Shown piece after piece: positions 53,444-62,621 of a DNA stretch of 64,000 bases (positions are counted from its first letter, which is position 1; the number at the start of each line of letters is the position of its first letter). Location of the stretch: positions 930,001 through 994,000 of the forward strand of contig NZ_AP024885.1 in the NCBI RefSeq assembly GCF_024346975.1, given 5' to 3'. The stretch comes from Vibrio neonatus. Lineage in GTDB: Bacteria; Pseudomonadota; Gammaproteobacteria; Enterobacterales; Vibrionaceae. Made by a program: the position numbers and the translations under genes. The notes beneath the pieces are model-generated. The model was not told where the DNA came from and made no database searches. It was given only the letters and a program-made list of their open reading frames with translations.

Positions 53444-54060
53444 CTGTATAAAAAACTTGTACTCATTACTTTCCAGGGGTGATTATGGTTACCATTATTT
53501 AACTCTAATCTATTTCTAGAAGGAGTATCGTACATTTTATTGATTATCTCCCTTGATATTTTAATGTTGTTCAAATAGCGTGATAAGATTTTAAACAATC
53601 TATGGTATAGAGCTGAGTTCTTTAAATCTTGCGTATAAGAGTTCCTAAGATCCCCATAATAAGGGCTATGAGCGCCGATGTGTGACTTTTCATATGCTGT
53701 TCTATCTTTTCCTGATAGAAACATGATTACGCAAGATGAGTTGCAATACGTTTCAACGTCCGTATTCCAACCAGATTTATTTATATAGTTTGCTATTTTT
53801 ATTGCATCATTAAGATAACCACCATTTGACTGCAATATAACAGATGAAATATCGTGGGTTCCTTCTGATAGAAAATGTATAAATTTCAAATACTCACCAC
53901 TTTCGATATCACCGTTAATGATTAATGTAGCTTTATTAGAATCTTTATCGTGATTATATATTTTATATTGAGCAGAATGAGCTCCAAATGAGAAACTGAT
54001 TAAAGCGAATAAGATAATATATTTTTTAATATTATTAATAATTTTGATTATATTATTCAT
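53440..54060 (-). CDS. exported ClpP/crotonase-fold protein, COG3904-like
   Basis: About 206 residues. N-terminal signal or anchor (IIKIINNIKKYIILFALISF, Ala-His-Ser-Ala near the cut). The core looks like the periplasmic ClpP-like COG3904 family: LIINGDIESGEYLKFI, VILQSNGGYLNDAIKIANYI, YCNSSCVIMFLSG (candidate catalytic Ser) and SHIGAHSPYYG (candidate His). ATG 54060 is used; the frame's further upstream codon is TTG. Strongly AT-rich. Function unknown; serine-protease-like activity is only suggested by fold. Confidence 0.7.
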   Translation of the reverse strand: MNNIIKIINNIKKYIILFALISFSFGAHSAQYKIYNHDKDSNKATLIINGDIESGEYLKFIHFLSEGTHDISSVILQSNGGYLNDAIKIANYINKSGWNTDVETYCNSSCVIMFLSGKDRTAYEKSHIGAHSPYYGDLRNSYTQDLKNSALYHRLFKILSRYLNNIKISREIINKMYDTPSRNRLELNNGNHNHPWKVMSTSFLYS

Positions 54061-54232
54061 ATCTTTAATCAACCCACGTTCTATGATTTACATGAGTTCA
54101 TCTTTGCTTTAAATTTTTTGGATTAACATGAAACAACTTGTTTCATGTTGCTCTTTTCTGACGAGGTAACACTTTTTAACGAGAATTGGATAGTAGATTT
54201 GATAGGATACTCAATCTTGCTCATATGGTTTT

Positions 54233-54296
54233 GCGGGGTCAGGTCTTGAAATTTGCATCAATGGTTATTGATGCAAATTTCAAGACCTGACCCCGC
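54233..54296. repeat. hairpin repeat copy 2
   Basis: Two perfect 30-base arms, outer sequence GCGGGGTCAGGTCTTGAAAT, inner GCATCAAT, with a 4-base GGTT loop. Same outer 26 bases as copy 1; the inner stem differs, so the copies are not recent duplicates. Confidence 0.9.
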
Positions 54297-54315
54297 GTGG
54301 GGGCAAAGGATGTGT

Positions 54316-54597
54316 ATGAATTTGGATAAAGCGAAAAAACGTATAGCTAAGCAGGTTAAGAAAGGATTTAAGGGATATCCTCAGATTACGTTGGCGTATT
54401 ATGGGGAAACCGAAGAGTGTGCAACGGTGGTTTCTGTGCAATTTATCTTGTCGGAAGAGGATAACCTACAAGAGGAACGCTTTTCTTGTGAAACTGATAT
54501 TCGTGAAAGTGAATTAGTGCAAACTACGATACTTAAGATAATAGAAAGAGCGAACGCTAATTCAGTTGTCGAAGTACCTGGGGTCGCGACTCTTTAA
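54316..54597 (+). CDS. small conserved protein of unknown function
   Basis: 93 residues starting at ATG 54316 (AAAGGA five bases upstream). It begins MNLDKAKKRIAKQVKKGFKG and has YPQITLAYYGETEECATVV and KIIERANANSVVEVPGVA. Alternating strands and a final helix, no signal peptide. The longer frame from 54253 is read-through of the hairpin repeat. It lies between hairpin copies 2 and 3. I have the impression that this small protein is found near such repeats in other Vibrio, but cannot verify that here. Confidence 0.7.
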   Translation: MNLDKAKKRIAKQVKKGFKGYPQITLAYYGETEECATVVSVQFILSEEDNLQEERFSCETDIRESELVQTTILKIIERANANSVVEVPGVATL

Positions 54598-54607
54598 TTT
54601 ATCTTGT

Positions 54608-54667
54608 GGGGTCAGGTCTTGAAATTTGCAAAGTATATAATTTATGCAAATTTCAAGACCTGACCCC
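54608..54667. repeat. hairpin repeat copy 3
   Basis: 23-base perfect arms (GGGGTCAGGTCTTGAAATTT then GCA, and complement) with a 14-base AT loop; ends in CCCCTTTATTATT, so it could also act as a terminator for the small gene just upstream. Confidence 0.88.
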
Positions 54668-55687
54668 TTTATTATTTTTGGTTCTAGTTAGTGGTAACAT
54701 TCAATACCCAAAAAGAGGTATATATAATAACTTGCCGAAGTGTTTATAAATTAAGCTATTTTCTATCTGGGCATTAATATATAAAATGAAACTAGTTGGG
54801 TATGTGGTTTTTGATTTGTTAATTATGATGGTATTGTTTTTTTAGTTAATATGCATTTTCATACTTATATATAACTATAAAATCATGGCTTCTAGTGGGT
54901 TCTGAAGATAAAACATGATCCTTGTCATTAAAATGAGGGTTTATTGTTCAAATTTATTTTTTTTAAGTTCAATTTTGATAGAGTGTTTACTCTATCGCTA
55001 TGCTTAATCGGTGCTTCAAGGCGATATAAAAAAGACAGAACAATAACTAAAGCATTGTCTATAGGTTAGATAGGCGTTTATTTTTCACTTTTTTATGGGT
55101 CCAAACGGTGTGTTTGACCATTTTTACGAAAAGTTATACGTGCTAATTGATGTTACATAAATGTTTGTAATTTCTGTTTTTTACTTTAACTCTGATAATT
55201 CCAAATGCCTCACATCAGAATATATAGACTTTGTAAAGACTATAAAATCGAGAATTAATATTTCATAGTATCTATAAACCCTTGAATTTGAATGGTTTTT
55301 AGTTGTGTGTAAATCATTCAATCTGAACGGTTATGCTACTTTGGTGTGAGATTCTTAAACTTAAATGCTGTAAAATTCATTAAAGTTGAAATTTAACACT
55401 GCTGTTGTGTTTTGGTAAGTATCCTCTTTTGTTATATAAGACCTTCCTAAATTATTTTTACCCGTAACTTTCCTATTGCTTCAAATTATTCTCTCGCTAC
55501 AATCTGCGCCGTTCACAAAATGTGAGTAAACAAAGTACCTTAATAATTAAATTTTGTGCGTCTGACATGTTTGATTATGGCTTATTCAAAAAGGTTGAAA
55601 TATAACCATCCAATGAATAAGCATAGATAAGGGAATTATTGAATCGAAATCATATAGATGATTTGGAATAAACTTTAGGAGCATACC
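54668..55687. promoter_or_regulatory. 1-kb AT-rich non-coding region upstream of the Tad locus
   Basis: No open frame of note on either strand and no repeat or RNA recognised. It must hold the flp promoter; TTAGGAGCATACC before the flp ATG is a good ribosome site. Such long AT-rich leaders upstream of pilus loci often bind H-NS, which is only an inference here. Confidence 0.4.
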
Positions 55688-55927
55688 ATGTTTACCCCTT
55701 TATACGTAAAATCTACTCTAGCTTCAGAATCTGTTATCAACAAATGTAAGTCGTTCATAAAAGATGAGCGCGGTGTGACTGCGGTTGAATATGCAATTAT
55801 TGCTGTAGCAATGTCAGCAGTGGTATTAGCTGTTTTTCATAACGGTTCTCTTAAAAATGCCTTAGATAACGCAATGGGACTTGTCTCTACAACTATAGGC
55901 GCAGCAAGTAAAGCTCCTACGCCTTAG
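55688..55927 (+). CDS. flp: Flp/Fap type IVb pilin
   Basis: 79 residues. Leader of about 29 residues, then the processing site RG|VTAVEYAIIAVAMSAVV with Glu at +5 and Tyr at +6 of the mature pilin, the hallmark of Flp pilins. The mature pilin is about 50 residues. First gene of the Tad locus, separated from the rest by a strong hairpin, as expected for the highly expressed pilin. Confidence 0.95.
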   Translation: MFTPLYVKSTLASESVINKCKSFIKDERGVTAVEYAIIAVAMSAVVLAVFHNGSLKNALDNAMGLVSTTIGAASKAPTP

Positions 55928-55939
55928 TTTATTTAGGAT

Positions 55940-55969
55940 AGAGCTGATAATTTTATCAGCTCTATTTTT
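55940..55969 (+). terminator. hairpin terminator/attenuator between flp and tadV
   Basis: AGAGCTGATAA / TTATCAGCTCT perfect 11-base stem with a 2-base loop, followed by ATTTTTATT. It should stop most transcripts after flp and let a fraction continue into the assembly genes. tadV begins four bases later and has no clear ribosome site. Confidence 0.85.
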
Positions 55970-55972
55970 ATT

Positions 55973-56395
55973 ATGTGTTATATATTAATGCTATTTTTAA
56001 TTATCATTGGATACTCTGATTGGAAAACGCGCACTATTCCTAATAAGTTTGTATTATTTCTGCTAATACTACTTCTTCCTACTATTATAAAAAATTTTCA
56101 TATAATTGTACTTATACATTTTTTGGGAATATTAATACTAGGATTTTTATTATTCTTAGCCGGAGTTATGGGCGCAGGCGATATCAAACTTCTTGCAGTC
56201 ATTAGCCTAGCGGTGAAGCCCGCTTTCTTTCTTTTATTCTTGTTTAGTATCACTTCCATGGGAGGAGTGCTAGCAATAGGTTATCTCATTTACGGCTATT
56301 GTACCGATATCAATAAGGTAAGAGCTAGAGGCATACCTTATGGACTGCCAATCGTTCTCTCGGCGGCATGGGCGCTATTTGTCTCTATTCATTAA
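55973..56395 (+). CDS. tadV: Flp prepilin peptidase TadV (CpaA)
   Basis: 140 residues, A24 aspartyl prepilin peptidase, very hydrophobic with about six helices. The two catalytic Asp are in IGYSDWKTRTIPN and GAGDIKLLA. It cleaves Flp and pseudopilin leaders at the cytoplasmic face of the membrane. ATG 55973 has no Shine-Dalgarno, and ATG 55988 is an alternative. It lies within the tad operon after the attenuator. Confidence 0.93.
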   Translation: MCYILMLFLIIIGYSDWKTRTIPNKFVLFLLILLLPTIIKNFHIIVLIHFLGILILGFLLFLAGVMGAGDIKLLAVISLAVKPAFFLLFLFSITSMGGVLAIGYLIYGYCTDINKVRARGIPYGLPIVLSAAWALFVSIH

Positions 56396-56428
56396 TGCTT
56401 TTTTTGGTTTGTTTCCTTAGGGGGAAAG

Positions 56429-57265
56429 ATGAAACTAAGAATTTTTATATTGGTGCTTTTGTTAGGAGCTGCCGGCTTCTTACTTTTTAGCAACCAATAT
56501 CACTCTCAATCACCGCAATCTGCTCAAAACAATACTCCTCAACCTATTCAGGTCGAAAAAACGTTTAAAGTCTGGATGACGACACAAGAGATCAGCCGTG
56601 GCGAAGAAGTTACGCGCGAGCAGCTCAAAATTGTTTCTTTAAAACAAGCACAAGCATTCGAACATGCTATTGACCATGATGTAGAAATCACAGTCACTCC
56701 AGGGATGGTAATTAATAGAGATCTTAAACAAGGTGAATTTATCTTTCCTGAGATGTTAGTGACACCAGAGCAAGATGAGTACGTCAATCTGATCATTCAG
56801 CCCAATCATATACCATACCCAATCGCGCTATCACCGGAAGTCTTAGTTGGTGGCGGTATTCAAGCTAACAGCTTTGTAGATGTGCTCGCCTACACCGCTT
56901 CAAACAATAGCCATATTGCTGACGATGCCGAAGATGTTGAATATCTTGATGAAAGCGATACTCGTGATGTGTCTATTTCACCTCTATTAATGCATGTAAA
57001 AGTGTTAAAGGTTTCTTACCCACATAAATCTGATGAAGAAGATAGTGGTGAAGATGAAGCTGACTTGTTGACCCAAAAAGCAACTCTAGTACTTGAGCTT
57101 ACTCAAAAGCAGGTAGCAAAAATGACTGTTGCTCGTCATATATCTGATATTGCGGTCCAACACTCTATTGGTACAGAGCACAGTAGCGATTTGAGTGCCG
57201 ATGTTGATGATGTGTTACCTAATCTAAATCAAGTTCGTGAGATGCGTGGAGATCAAGACAAATGA
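56429..57265 (+). CDS. rcpC: Flp pilus assembly protein RcpC (CpaB)
   Basis: 278 residues. N-terminal membrane anchor (MKLRIFILVLLLGAAGFLLF), then an SAF domain (VWMTTQEISRGEEVTREQL, GMVINRDLKQGEFIFPEMLV) as in CpaB/RcpC, and a C-terminal region. Periplasmic partner of the RcpA secretin. GGGGG precedes the ATG. The stop overlaps rcpA by four bases. Confidence 0.9.
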   Translation: MKLRIFILVLLLGAAGFLLFSNQYHSQSPQSAQNNTPQPIQVEKTFKVWMTTQEISRGEEVTREQLKIVSLKQAQAFEHAIDHDVEITVTPGMVINRDLKQGEFIFPEMLVTPEQDEYVNLIIQPNHIPYPIALSPEVLVGGGIQANSFVDVLAYTASNNSHIADDAEDVEYLDESDTRDVSISPLLMHVKVLKVSYPHKSDEEDSGEDEADLLTQKATLVLELTQKQVAKMTVARHISDIAVQHSIGTEHSSDLSADVDDVLPNLNQVREMRGDQDK

Positions 57266-58608
57266 AAATGACATGTCGCATTTTATTAGCAGTGATGGTG
57301 GCTTTAATTTCACTGTCAGCATTGGCTACAACGATGAATCTGCAAGTGGGGCAGGCACAGTCTTTGTCATCTCGTCAGGCTATAGGCTCTGTATTTGTAG
57401 TCAATCCGAAAGTGGCAGACTACAAAGTGATTGATAACAATAAATTAGTGGTTTATGGCAAGAAAGAAGGGGATACCAGTCTATTGGTGTTTAACCATGA
57501 TGGAAAAACTCTAATTAGTCGTAAAGTTCATATTACTAAAGACCTTTCTTATATCAGTCAGCAAATAAAAATGCGTTACCCGCATAGCCAAGTGAAGGTG
57601 TCTTCAGTGGGTTCATCTATTGTACTTAGCGGTAATGTATCAAGTGATGCCATTAGTGACGGTATTTATCAGTTGGTTGGCTCCATGGCGCAAGGCGATG
57701 GCAAGGCAACAGCTTCAAGTGATAAACATACTAGCGCGGATAAAACAGCGGTAGATCAACCTAAGCAAGCTATTGGTCATTTTGTTAAGAAAAAACAATA
57801 TCCTGGCGTTGTAAATAACATAGAAGTCATTTTAACCCGTCAAGTGAACGTCAAATTGACGATTGCTGAAGTTACCCATGATTTTGCTGAGAAACTTGGC
57901 GTACAAGTAGGCTCTGGCGGACAAATGGGGGTGTTTGTTGATCATATCGAACACATCAGTGCTAGCGATATCACCTCTGTGATCACTGCGGTTAACTCAG
58001 AAGATGTTGGGCAAGTATTGGCTGAGCCAAATCTTTCAGTGATTTCAGGTGAAAAAGCGAATTTCATGGTGGGTGGTGAACTACCGATTGTCTATTCAAC
58101 AGATGATAACCTCACCGTTGATTTTAAAAAATACGGTGTAAACCTTGAACTACAAGCGCTTGTTGAGCGCGATGATAAAATTAAGCTCTTACTTCATCCG
58201 GAAGTAAGCTCAATCGATGAGCAGAATCGCAATGAAGAGTTTGATATTCCAGCACTTAAAACTCGTAGCGCAGAGACCACTGTTGAGTTAGGTGATGGGC
58301 AAAGCTTTATCCTTGGTGGTCTGTTGGATTCTAGAGATGTTGAGCGTCTAAAGAAGATCCCATTTGTTTCAGAAATCCCAATCATAGGTGCACTATTTAG
58401 ACACACCGAATCCGAGCGCAACAAAACCGAATTGATCATCGTTGCCACCGTTAACCTAGTGCACCCAATCGATGGCGCACAAATTCAACTGCCAACAATG
58501 CGTAAAACACACACTTTAGAGCGTTGGTTAGGGGTTCGTAGTTCCCAAAAATCGGCAGGAGAGCAGTGGGGGCGTGAGATTTTAGCCGCTGGAGGGTTTA
58601 AGAAATGA
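57262..58608 (+). CDS. rcpA: Tad outer-membrane secretin RcpA (CpaC)
   Basis: 448 residues. Signal peptide to about residue 23 (SALATTM), N-terminal pilus-assembly/BON-like domain (SRQAIGSVFVVNPKVADYKV), then the secretin core: VGQVLAEPNLSVISGEKANF, GGELPIV, TTVELGDGQSFILGGLLDS and VPFVSEIPIIGALFRH-like text. Forms the ring through which the Flp pilus exits. Overlaps both neighbours by four bases. Confidence 0.94.
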   Translation: MKMTCRILLAVMVALISLSALATTMNLQVGQAQSLSSRQAIGSVFVVNPKVADYKVIDNNKLVVYGKKEGDTSLLVFNHDGKTLISRKVHITKDLSYISQQIKMRYPHSQVKVSSVGSSIVLSGNVSSDAISDGIYQLVGSMAQGDGKATASSDKHTSADKTAVDQPKQAIGHFVKKKQYPGVVNNIEVILTRQVNVKLTIAEVTHDFAEKLGVQVGSGGQMGVFVDHIEHISASDITSVITAVNSEDVGQVLAEPNLSVISGEKANFMVGGELPIVYSTDDNLTVDFKKYGVNLELQALVERDDKIKLLLHPEVSSIDEQNRNEEFDIPALKTRSAETTVELGDGQSFILGGLLDSRDVERLKKIPFVSEIPIIGALFRHTESERNKTELIIVATVNLVHPIDGAQIQLPTMRKTHTLERWLGVRSSQKSAGEQWGREILAAGGFKK

Positions 58609-59147
58609 TGTCTTCAAAAATCAATCAAGTAGTGAGTCTTTTTACTCTATGCGTGCTGGTTAGTATTAGCGGCTGTAGCGAATATATCCACGAGCGCAAC
58701 GCCAGTACCATTGATGTGGTTCCAGTGAATTATCATCTGCAACTTAAAGTGCATTCGCCTGGTTTGAAAAAATCGGTGGATAAAGTGGTGGCGTACGTTA
58801 ACTCGCATCGTAACGAATTAGTCGATCACAAAATCGAGCTAAATTGGTATAGCAAGAACGCCTACAAAGTTGCTACTCAAGTAAAAAGTTACCTTGTTTC
58901 GCAAGGGTTTAATACTGATAGCGTGGTATTGACCAAAGGCAATGCCAAACGTGATAAGCCTTATTTTGATTTAGAACTGTTTGCCCAGAGATATCAATCG
59001 GTTTCCAGTATTTGCCACTACGAGCAAATTGAAGAATACGGTCGCTATCCCAACGGCTGCTTTGTTGAAGGCAACCGCTGGCAGATGATGAACCATCCTG
59101 AACGCGTATTAAATACCGTAAATTCAACGTCATCTGAGCAAGAGTAG
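58605..59147 (+). CDS. rcpB: Tad pilus lipoprotein RcpB (CpaD-like)
   Basis: 180 residues. Lipoprotein signal with SISGC (Cys24). The periplasmic domain contains KIELNWYSKNAYKVATQVKS, an OmpA-like/CpaD alpha-beta pattern. Position between rcpA and tadZ is the usual place for rcpB/cpaD; sequence in this family is weakly conserved, so the assignment rests largely on context. Confidence 0.8.
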   Translation: MMSSKINQVVSLFTLCVLVSISGCSEYIHERNASTIDVVPVNYHLQLKVHSPGLKKSVDKVVAYVNSHRNELVDHKIELNWYSKNAYKVATQVKSYLVSQGFNTDSVVLTKGNAKRDKPYFDLELFAQRYQSVSSICHYEQIEEYGRYPNGCFVEGNRWQMMNHPERVLNTVNSTSSEQE

Positions 59148-59156
59148 GAGAGCCCC

Positions 59157-60383
59157 ATGTTAGATTTTATGGATTTAGTCTCTAGCAAAGATGGCAGAGA
59201 CGAAGAACTGAATAACCTCTCTACAGCGATGTTTTATCGCGACGATGAGTGCATGCTGAGCATCAAGGAAGCATACGGGTTTGAAGGTTGGAAAGCGCCT
59301 GAATTTTTTGCGATGAAAACGCAAAAGCTTGCTGATTATATTCGTGAACAGACGCCAGAAATTTTGATTCTTGATTTTACCAATAGCATTGATCTTATTG
59401 GTGACGTGGAAGAGATCCAAAGATTACTGCCAAATACAGTTTCGGTGATCATCATGGGCGCTCAAGACTCCATATTGCTGAAACGTGAAGTGCAGAGTAA
59501 AGGGTTTTATTACCTTTTCTGGCCTTCAGAAAAGCACGACATTATTGATCTTGTAAGACAGGTACGTAGCGAAAGCCTTACCAACGAAGGTCTAGGTCAA
59601 GCGCGTAAAGCTAAGAAAATTTCTATTGTGGGTTGTAAGGGCAGTTGCGGCAGTACCTTTATTGCCTCTGAGGTGGCTCATCAGTTAAGTCATGAGAAAA
59701 AATCATCGTGCTTATTGGTTGATAACCATTATTTGACCAGCAACTTAGACATCATGTTAGCACTGAAAAACTTCCAGCGTCGTCCGCTAACCGAGTCAAA
59801 CATGCTGTCAAATCTTGATGTGTCATCGGCTAAAAACCTGACTCAAGAAGTAACCCCTTTACTTTCAGTTTTGGCTTTAGAGCAAGATGAGCGTCGTAAT
59901 AGCATTGAGCTAAGACAATATTCAGATGCTATCGCCGATGTACTCGCCGAAGAAGTGAACTTTATTGTTGAGGAATTTTCTAGCGACAACCAACTCTATA
60001 GCAGTGAGTTTTTAGCTGATAGCGATGTGGTCGTTTTAGTGTTTGATCCTATTGTGTCCGCGTTGCGTAACGTAGCGACCATCAAGAATGGTATTGAGAA
60101 ATTGGTAACCAAGCGAAATGTACGCTTCTTATTAGTGATGAATCACACCATGCCTGCCAAATTTGCCACCGTCTCTAAAGTTGAGGTCGAAAAATTACTC
60201 GATACCCAGATTAATATCGAATTGCCTTTTGATAAGTATGTTCGAACGACCAAGTTAGAAGGAAAACCAGTTTCGGCGGGTAAAACCGCATCTGCAAAAG
60301 GATTGAAGCAGTTGACTGCTTTGATCTTAGGCCAAGTATTGGTCAAAAAACGTGGCATAAAAGTATTTAGCAGGACTAAGTAA
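59157..60383 (+). CDS. tadZ: TadZ/CpaE localisation ATPase
   Basis: 408 residues. N-terminal receiver-like domain (to about 150), then a MinD/ParA-type ATPase: the Walker A region VGCKGSCGSTFIASEVAHQL deviates from KGGxGKT (Ser for the second Lys), which is common in TadZ, and LLVDNHYLTSNLDIML carries the switch Asp. TadZ places the pilus machine at the pole. The gene is in the tad operon, two bases before tadA. Confidence 0.9.
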   Translation: MLDFMDLVSSKDGRDEELNNLSTAMFYRDDECMLSIKEAYGFEGWKAPEFFAMKTQKLADYIREQTPEILILDFTNSIDLIGDVEEIQRLLPNTVSVIIMGAQDSILLKREVQSKGFYYLFWPSEKHDIIDLVRQVRSESLTNEGLGQARKAKKISIVGCKGSCGSTFIASEVAHQLSHEKKSSCLLVDNHYLTSNLDIMLALKNFQRRPLTESNMLSNLDVSSAKNLTQEVTPLLSVLALEQDERRNSIELRQYSDAIADVLAEEVNFIVEEFSSDNQLYSSEFLADSDVVVLVFDPIVSALRNVATIKNGIEKLVTKRNVRFLLVMNHTMPAKFATVSKVEVEKLLDTQINIELPFDKYVRTTKLEGKPVSAGKTASAKGLKQLTALILGQVLVKKRGIKVFSRTK

Positions 60384-60384
60384 T

Positions 60385-61674
60385 ATGAACGCAAGCGAAG
60401 CATATCTTTATATACGTAATAAGATTTTTACCGTTTTAGACGCAGAAGTGGTAAACAATTTATCTAAAGATCAGTTGCGCCAACAACTTGCCAGCGCGGT
60501 AGATTCTATCGTGCAACAAGAGCGGTTATCGGTGCCGAGTGTTATAAGACAAGAGTATGCACAAAACTTAACCAATGAATTGGTTGGGCTTGGTCCATTA
60601 CAAAGCCTTATGGACGATGATTCAATTGCCGATATTATGATTAATGGGCCGAAGAATATTTTTGTGGAACGTAACGGCATTGTTGAAAAAGTGCCGGTCA
60701 CGTTTATTGATGAAGAGCAGTTGCAAGCGGTAGCAAAACGCATCGCGACCGAAGTAGGGCGTCGCGTGGATAGCACTTCACCCACTTGTGATGCACGCTT
60801 GATGGATGGTAGTCGCGTTAACATAGTGATCCCACCCATTGCCATTGACGGTACTTCTATTTCGATTCGTAAGTTTCAAAAAAGCCGTATAGATTTTAAA
60901 AAGTTGTGCGAGTTTGGCGCAATGAGCCCTGAAATTGCGCAAGTATTAATGATTGCTGCGCGCTGTCGTTTAAACATTATCATTTCAGGTGGTACCGGTT
61001 CTGGTAAAACCACCATGCTAAACGCGCTCTCACAATTTATTTCAGAAAAAGAACGCATCGTCACAATCGAAGATGCGGCCGAACTGCAATTGCAGCAACC
61101 CCACGTTGTACGTTTAGAAACTCGCGCCGCCAGCGTCGAAAATACTGGCATGATCACGCAACGCGATTTAGTTGTGAACTCTCTGCGTATGCGCCCAGAT
61201 AGAATTATTATGGGCGAGTGTCGTGGCGGTGAAGCATTTGAAATGCTACAAGCGATGAATACTGGGCACGATGGTTCAATGTCCACTTTGCACGCCAACA
61301 CGCCAAGAGATGCAGTTTCTCGTATTGAATCTATGGTCATGATGGCCACCAATAGCCTACCTTTAGAAGCCATTCGTCGCACCATCGTCAGTGCGGTAGA
61401 TATTATTGTGCAAGTGAGCCGACTACATGATGGTTCTCGTAAAGTCATGAGCATTTGTGAAGTTGTAGGGCTTGAAGGACAAAGTGTTGTATTAGAAGAA
61501 ATTTTCAAATTTCAGCCAACGCTGGGACACTCTTCAGAAGGTAAAGTACAAGGTAACTTTGTAACGGCCGGTCTTATGCAGCGCTCAGTGTTAATGGAAA
61601 AAGCACGTTTCTTCGGCTTACAAGATAAGCTGTCAGCAGCCTTTGGTTCACTTGATTTACAAGCAAGTGCGTAA
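60385..61674 (+). CDS. tadA: TadA/CpaF secretion ATPase
   Basis: 429 residues. N-terminal helical domain, then the type II/IV secretion ATPase core: Walker A GGTGSGKTTMLNAL, the Asp box ERIVTIEDAAELQL, Walker B RPDRIIMGECRGGEA and the His box GHDGSMSTLHANTPRDA. Hexameric motor for Flp assembly and probably retraction. Confidence 0.96.
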   Translation: MNASEAYLYIRNKIFTVLDAEVVNNLSKDQLRQQLASAVDSIVQQERLSVPSVIRQEYAQNLTNELVGLGPLQSLMDDDSIADIMINGPKNIFVERNGIVEKVPVTFIDEEQLQAVAKRIATEVGRRVDSTSPTCDARLMDGSRVNIVIPPIAIDGTSISIRKFQKSRIDFKKLCEFGAMSPEIAQVLMIAARCRLNIIISGGTGSGKTTMLNALSQFISEKERIVTIEDAAELQLQQPHVVRLETRAASVENTGMITQRDLVVNSLRMRPDRIIMGECRGGEAFEMLQAMNTGHDGSMSTLHANTPRDAVSRIESMVMMATNSLPLEAIRRTIVSAVDIIVQVSRLHDGSRKVMSICEVVGLEGQSVVLEEIFKFQPTLGHSSEGKVQGNFVTAGLMQRSVLMEKARFFGLQDKLSAAFGSLDLQASA

Positions 61675-61685
61675 GAGGAATTAGC

Positions 61686-62621
61686 GTGTTAATTAAATTA
61701 CTTCTAGGCGTATTGTTAGTCTGCTCTGCGTTTTTATTTTATCGAATATTAAACCCAAAGCGTCATCATGATTATATTGATGAAGCGGCTAAGTTTAACC
61801 AGACTGTGCATCTTAACTCGATGATGGATGATCATCAGGCTGTGGATTTGTTATCCCTTTCTGATCAAACCTTTAAGCAAAAGATCGAACAAGAGTTTCG
61901 CAATATTAAGCTACAACTGGGTGCTAGAGCCGAGTTAAAGATCATTTTATTTGCACTGCTTGTGGCATTTGCCTGCTATGAGCTAAACAGTGGCATCTTA
62001 CAAGCAAACCTCATTGTTATTATTATCTTAGGTGAGATTATTGCCGCTTATCTGGCGTTAGGTTTTCTTAAAAAGCGTGAAATGAACGCATTTGAAGACT
62101 CTTTCCCTATTGCCTTGAATATTATGACCAGTGCCGTTTCGGCTGGTGAAAGTGTCATGCACGCCGTCATTCACGTTGGCAATAACCTTGAAGGCCCAGT
62201 CGGTAAAGAGTTTCGTCTAATGGGGAACCGCCTCCAGATGGGTGAGGCTCCTGATGAAGTGTTTCGTAAATCGTGTCGCCGCTTTCCTTATCGAGCTTTC
62301 TATTTTTTCGTGATCACCTTGCGCGCTAACATGCGTCGCGGTGGGCAGTTGAAAGATGTTATGTCAAAGCTTAATCGGATTATGTTTAACGCTAGGGCAA
62401 TTGATAAAAAGAAAATGGCGATGACGTCAGAGGCAAGGGCATCAGCGAAAATTGTTGCCGCGATCCCCTGCATATTTATGGTGATCATGAGGATGTTTAG
62501 CCCTGAAAACTTCCACTATGTTATGACAGATCCAACAGGGCGTTATATCCTTTATTATCTTATTGCCAGTGAATTTACCGGTATTTCAATCATTGTTTGG
62601 CTCATGAAGGGAGTTAAATAA
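61686..62621 (+). CDS. tadB: Tad platform protein TadB
   Basis: 311 residues. T2SSF (GspF-like) domain with four membrane segments; conserved SAGESVMHAVIHV, ALNIMTSAV and LRANMRRGGQL. Inner-membrane platform partner of TadC. A ribosome site (AAGAGGAAT) precedes the GTG/ATG region; the stop overlaps the tadC start by one base. Confidence 0.92.
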   Translation: MLIKLLLGVLLVCSAFLFYRILNPKRHHDYIDEAAKFNQTVHLNSMMDDHQAVDLLSLSDQTFKQKIEQEFRNIKLQLGARAELKIILFALLVAFACYELNSGILQANLIVIIILGEIIAAYLALGFLKKREMNAFEDSFPIALNIMTSAVSAGESVMHAVIHVGNNLEGPVGKEFRLMGNRLQMGEAPDEVFRKSCRRFPYRAFYFFVITLRANMRRGGQLKDVMSKLNRIMFNARAIDKKKMAMTSEARASAKIVAAIPCIFMVIMRMFSPENFHYVMTDPTGRYILYYLIASEFTGISIIVWLMKGVK

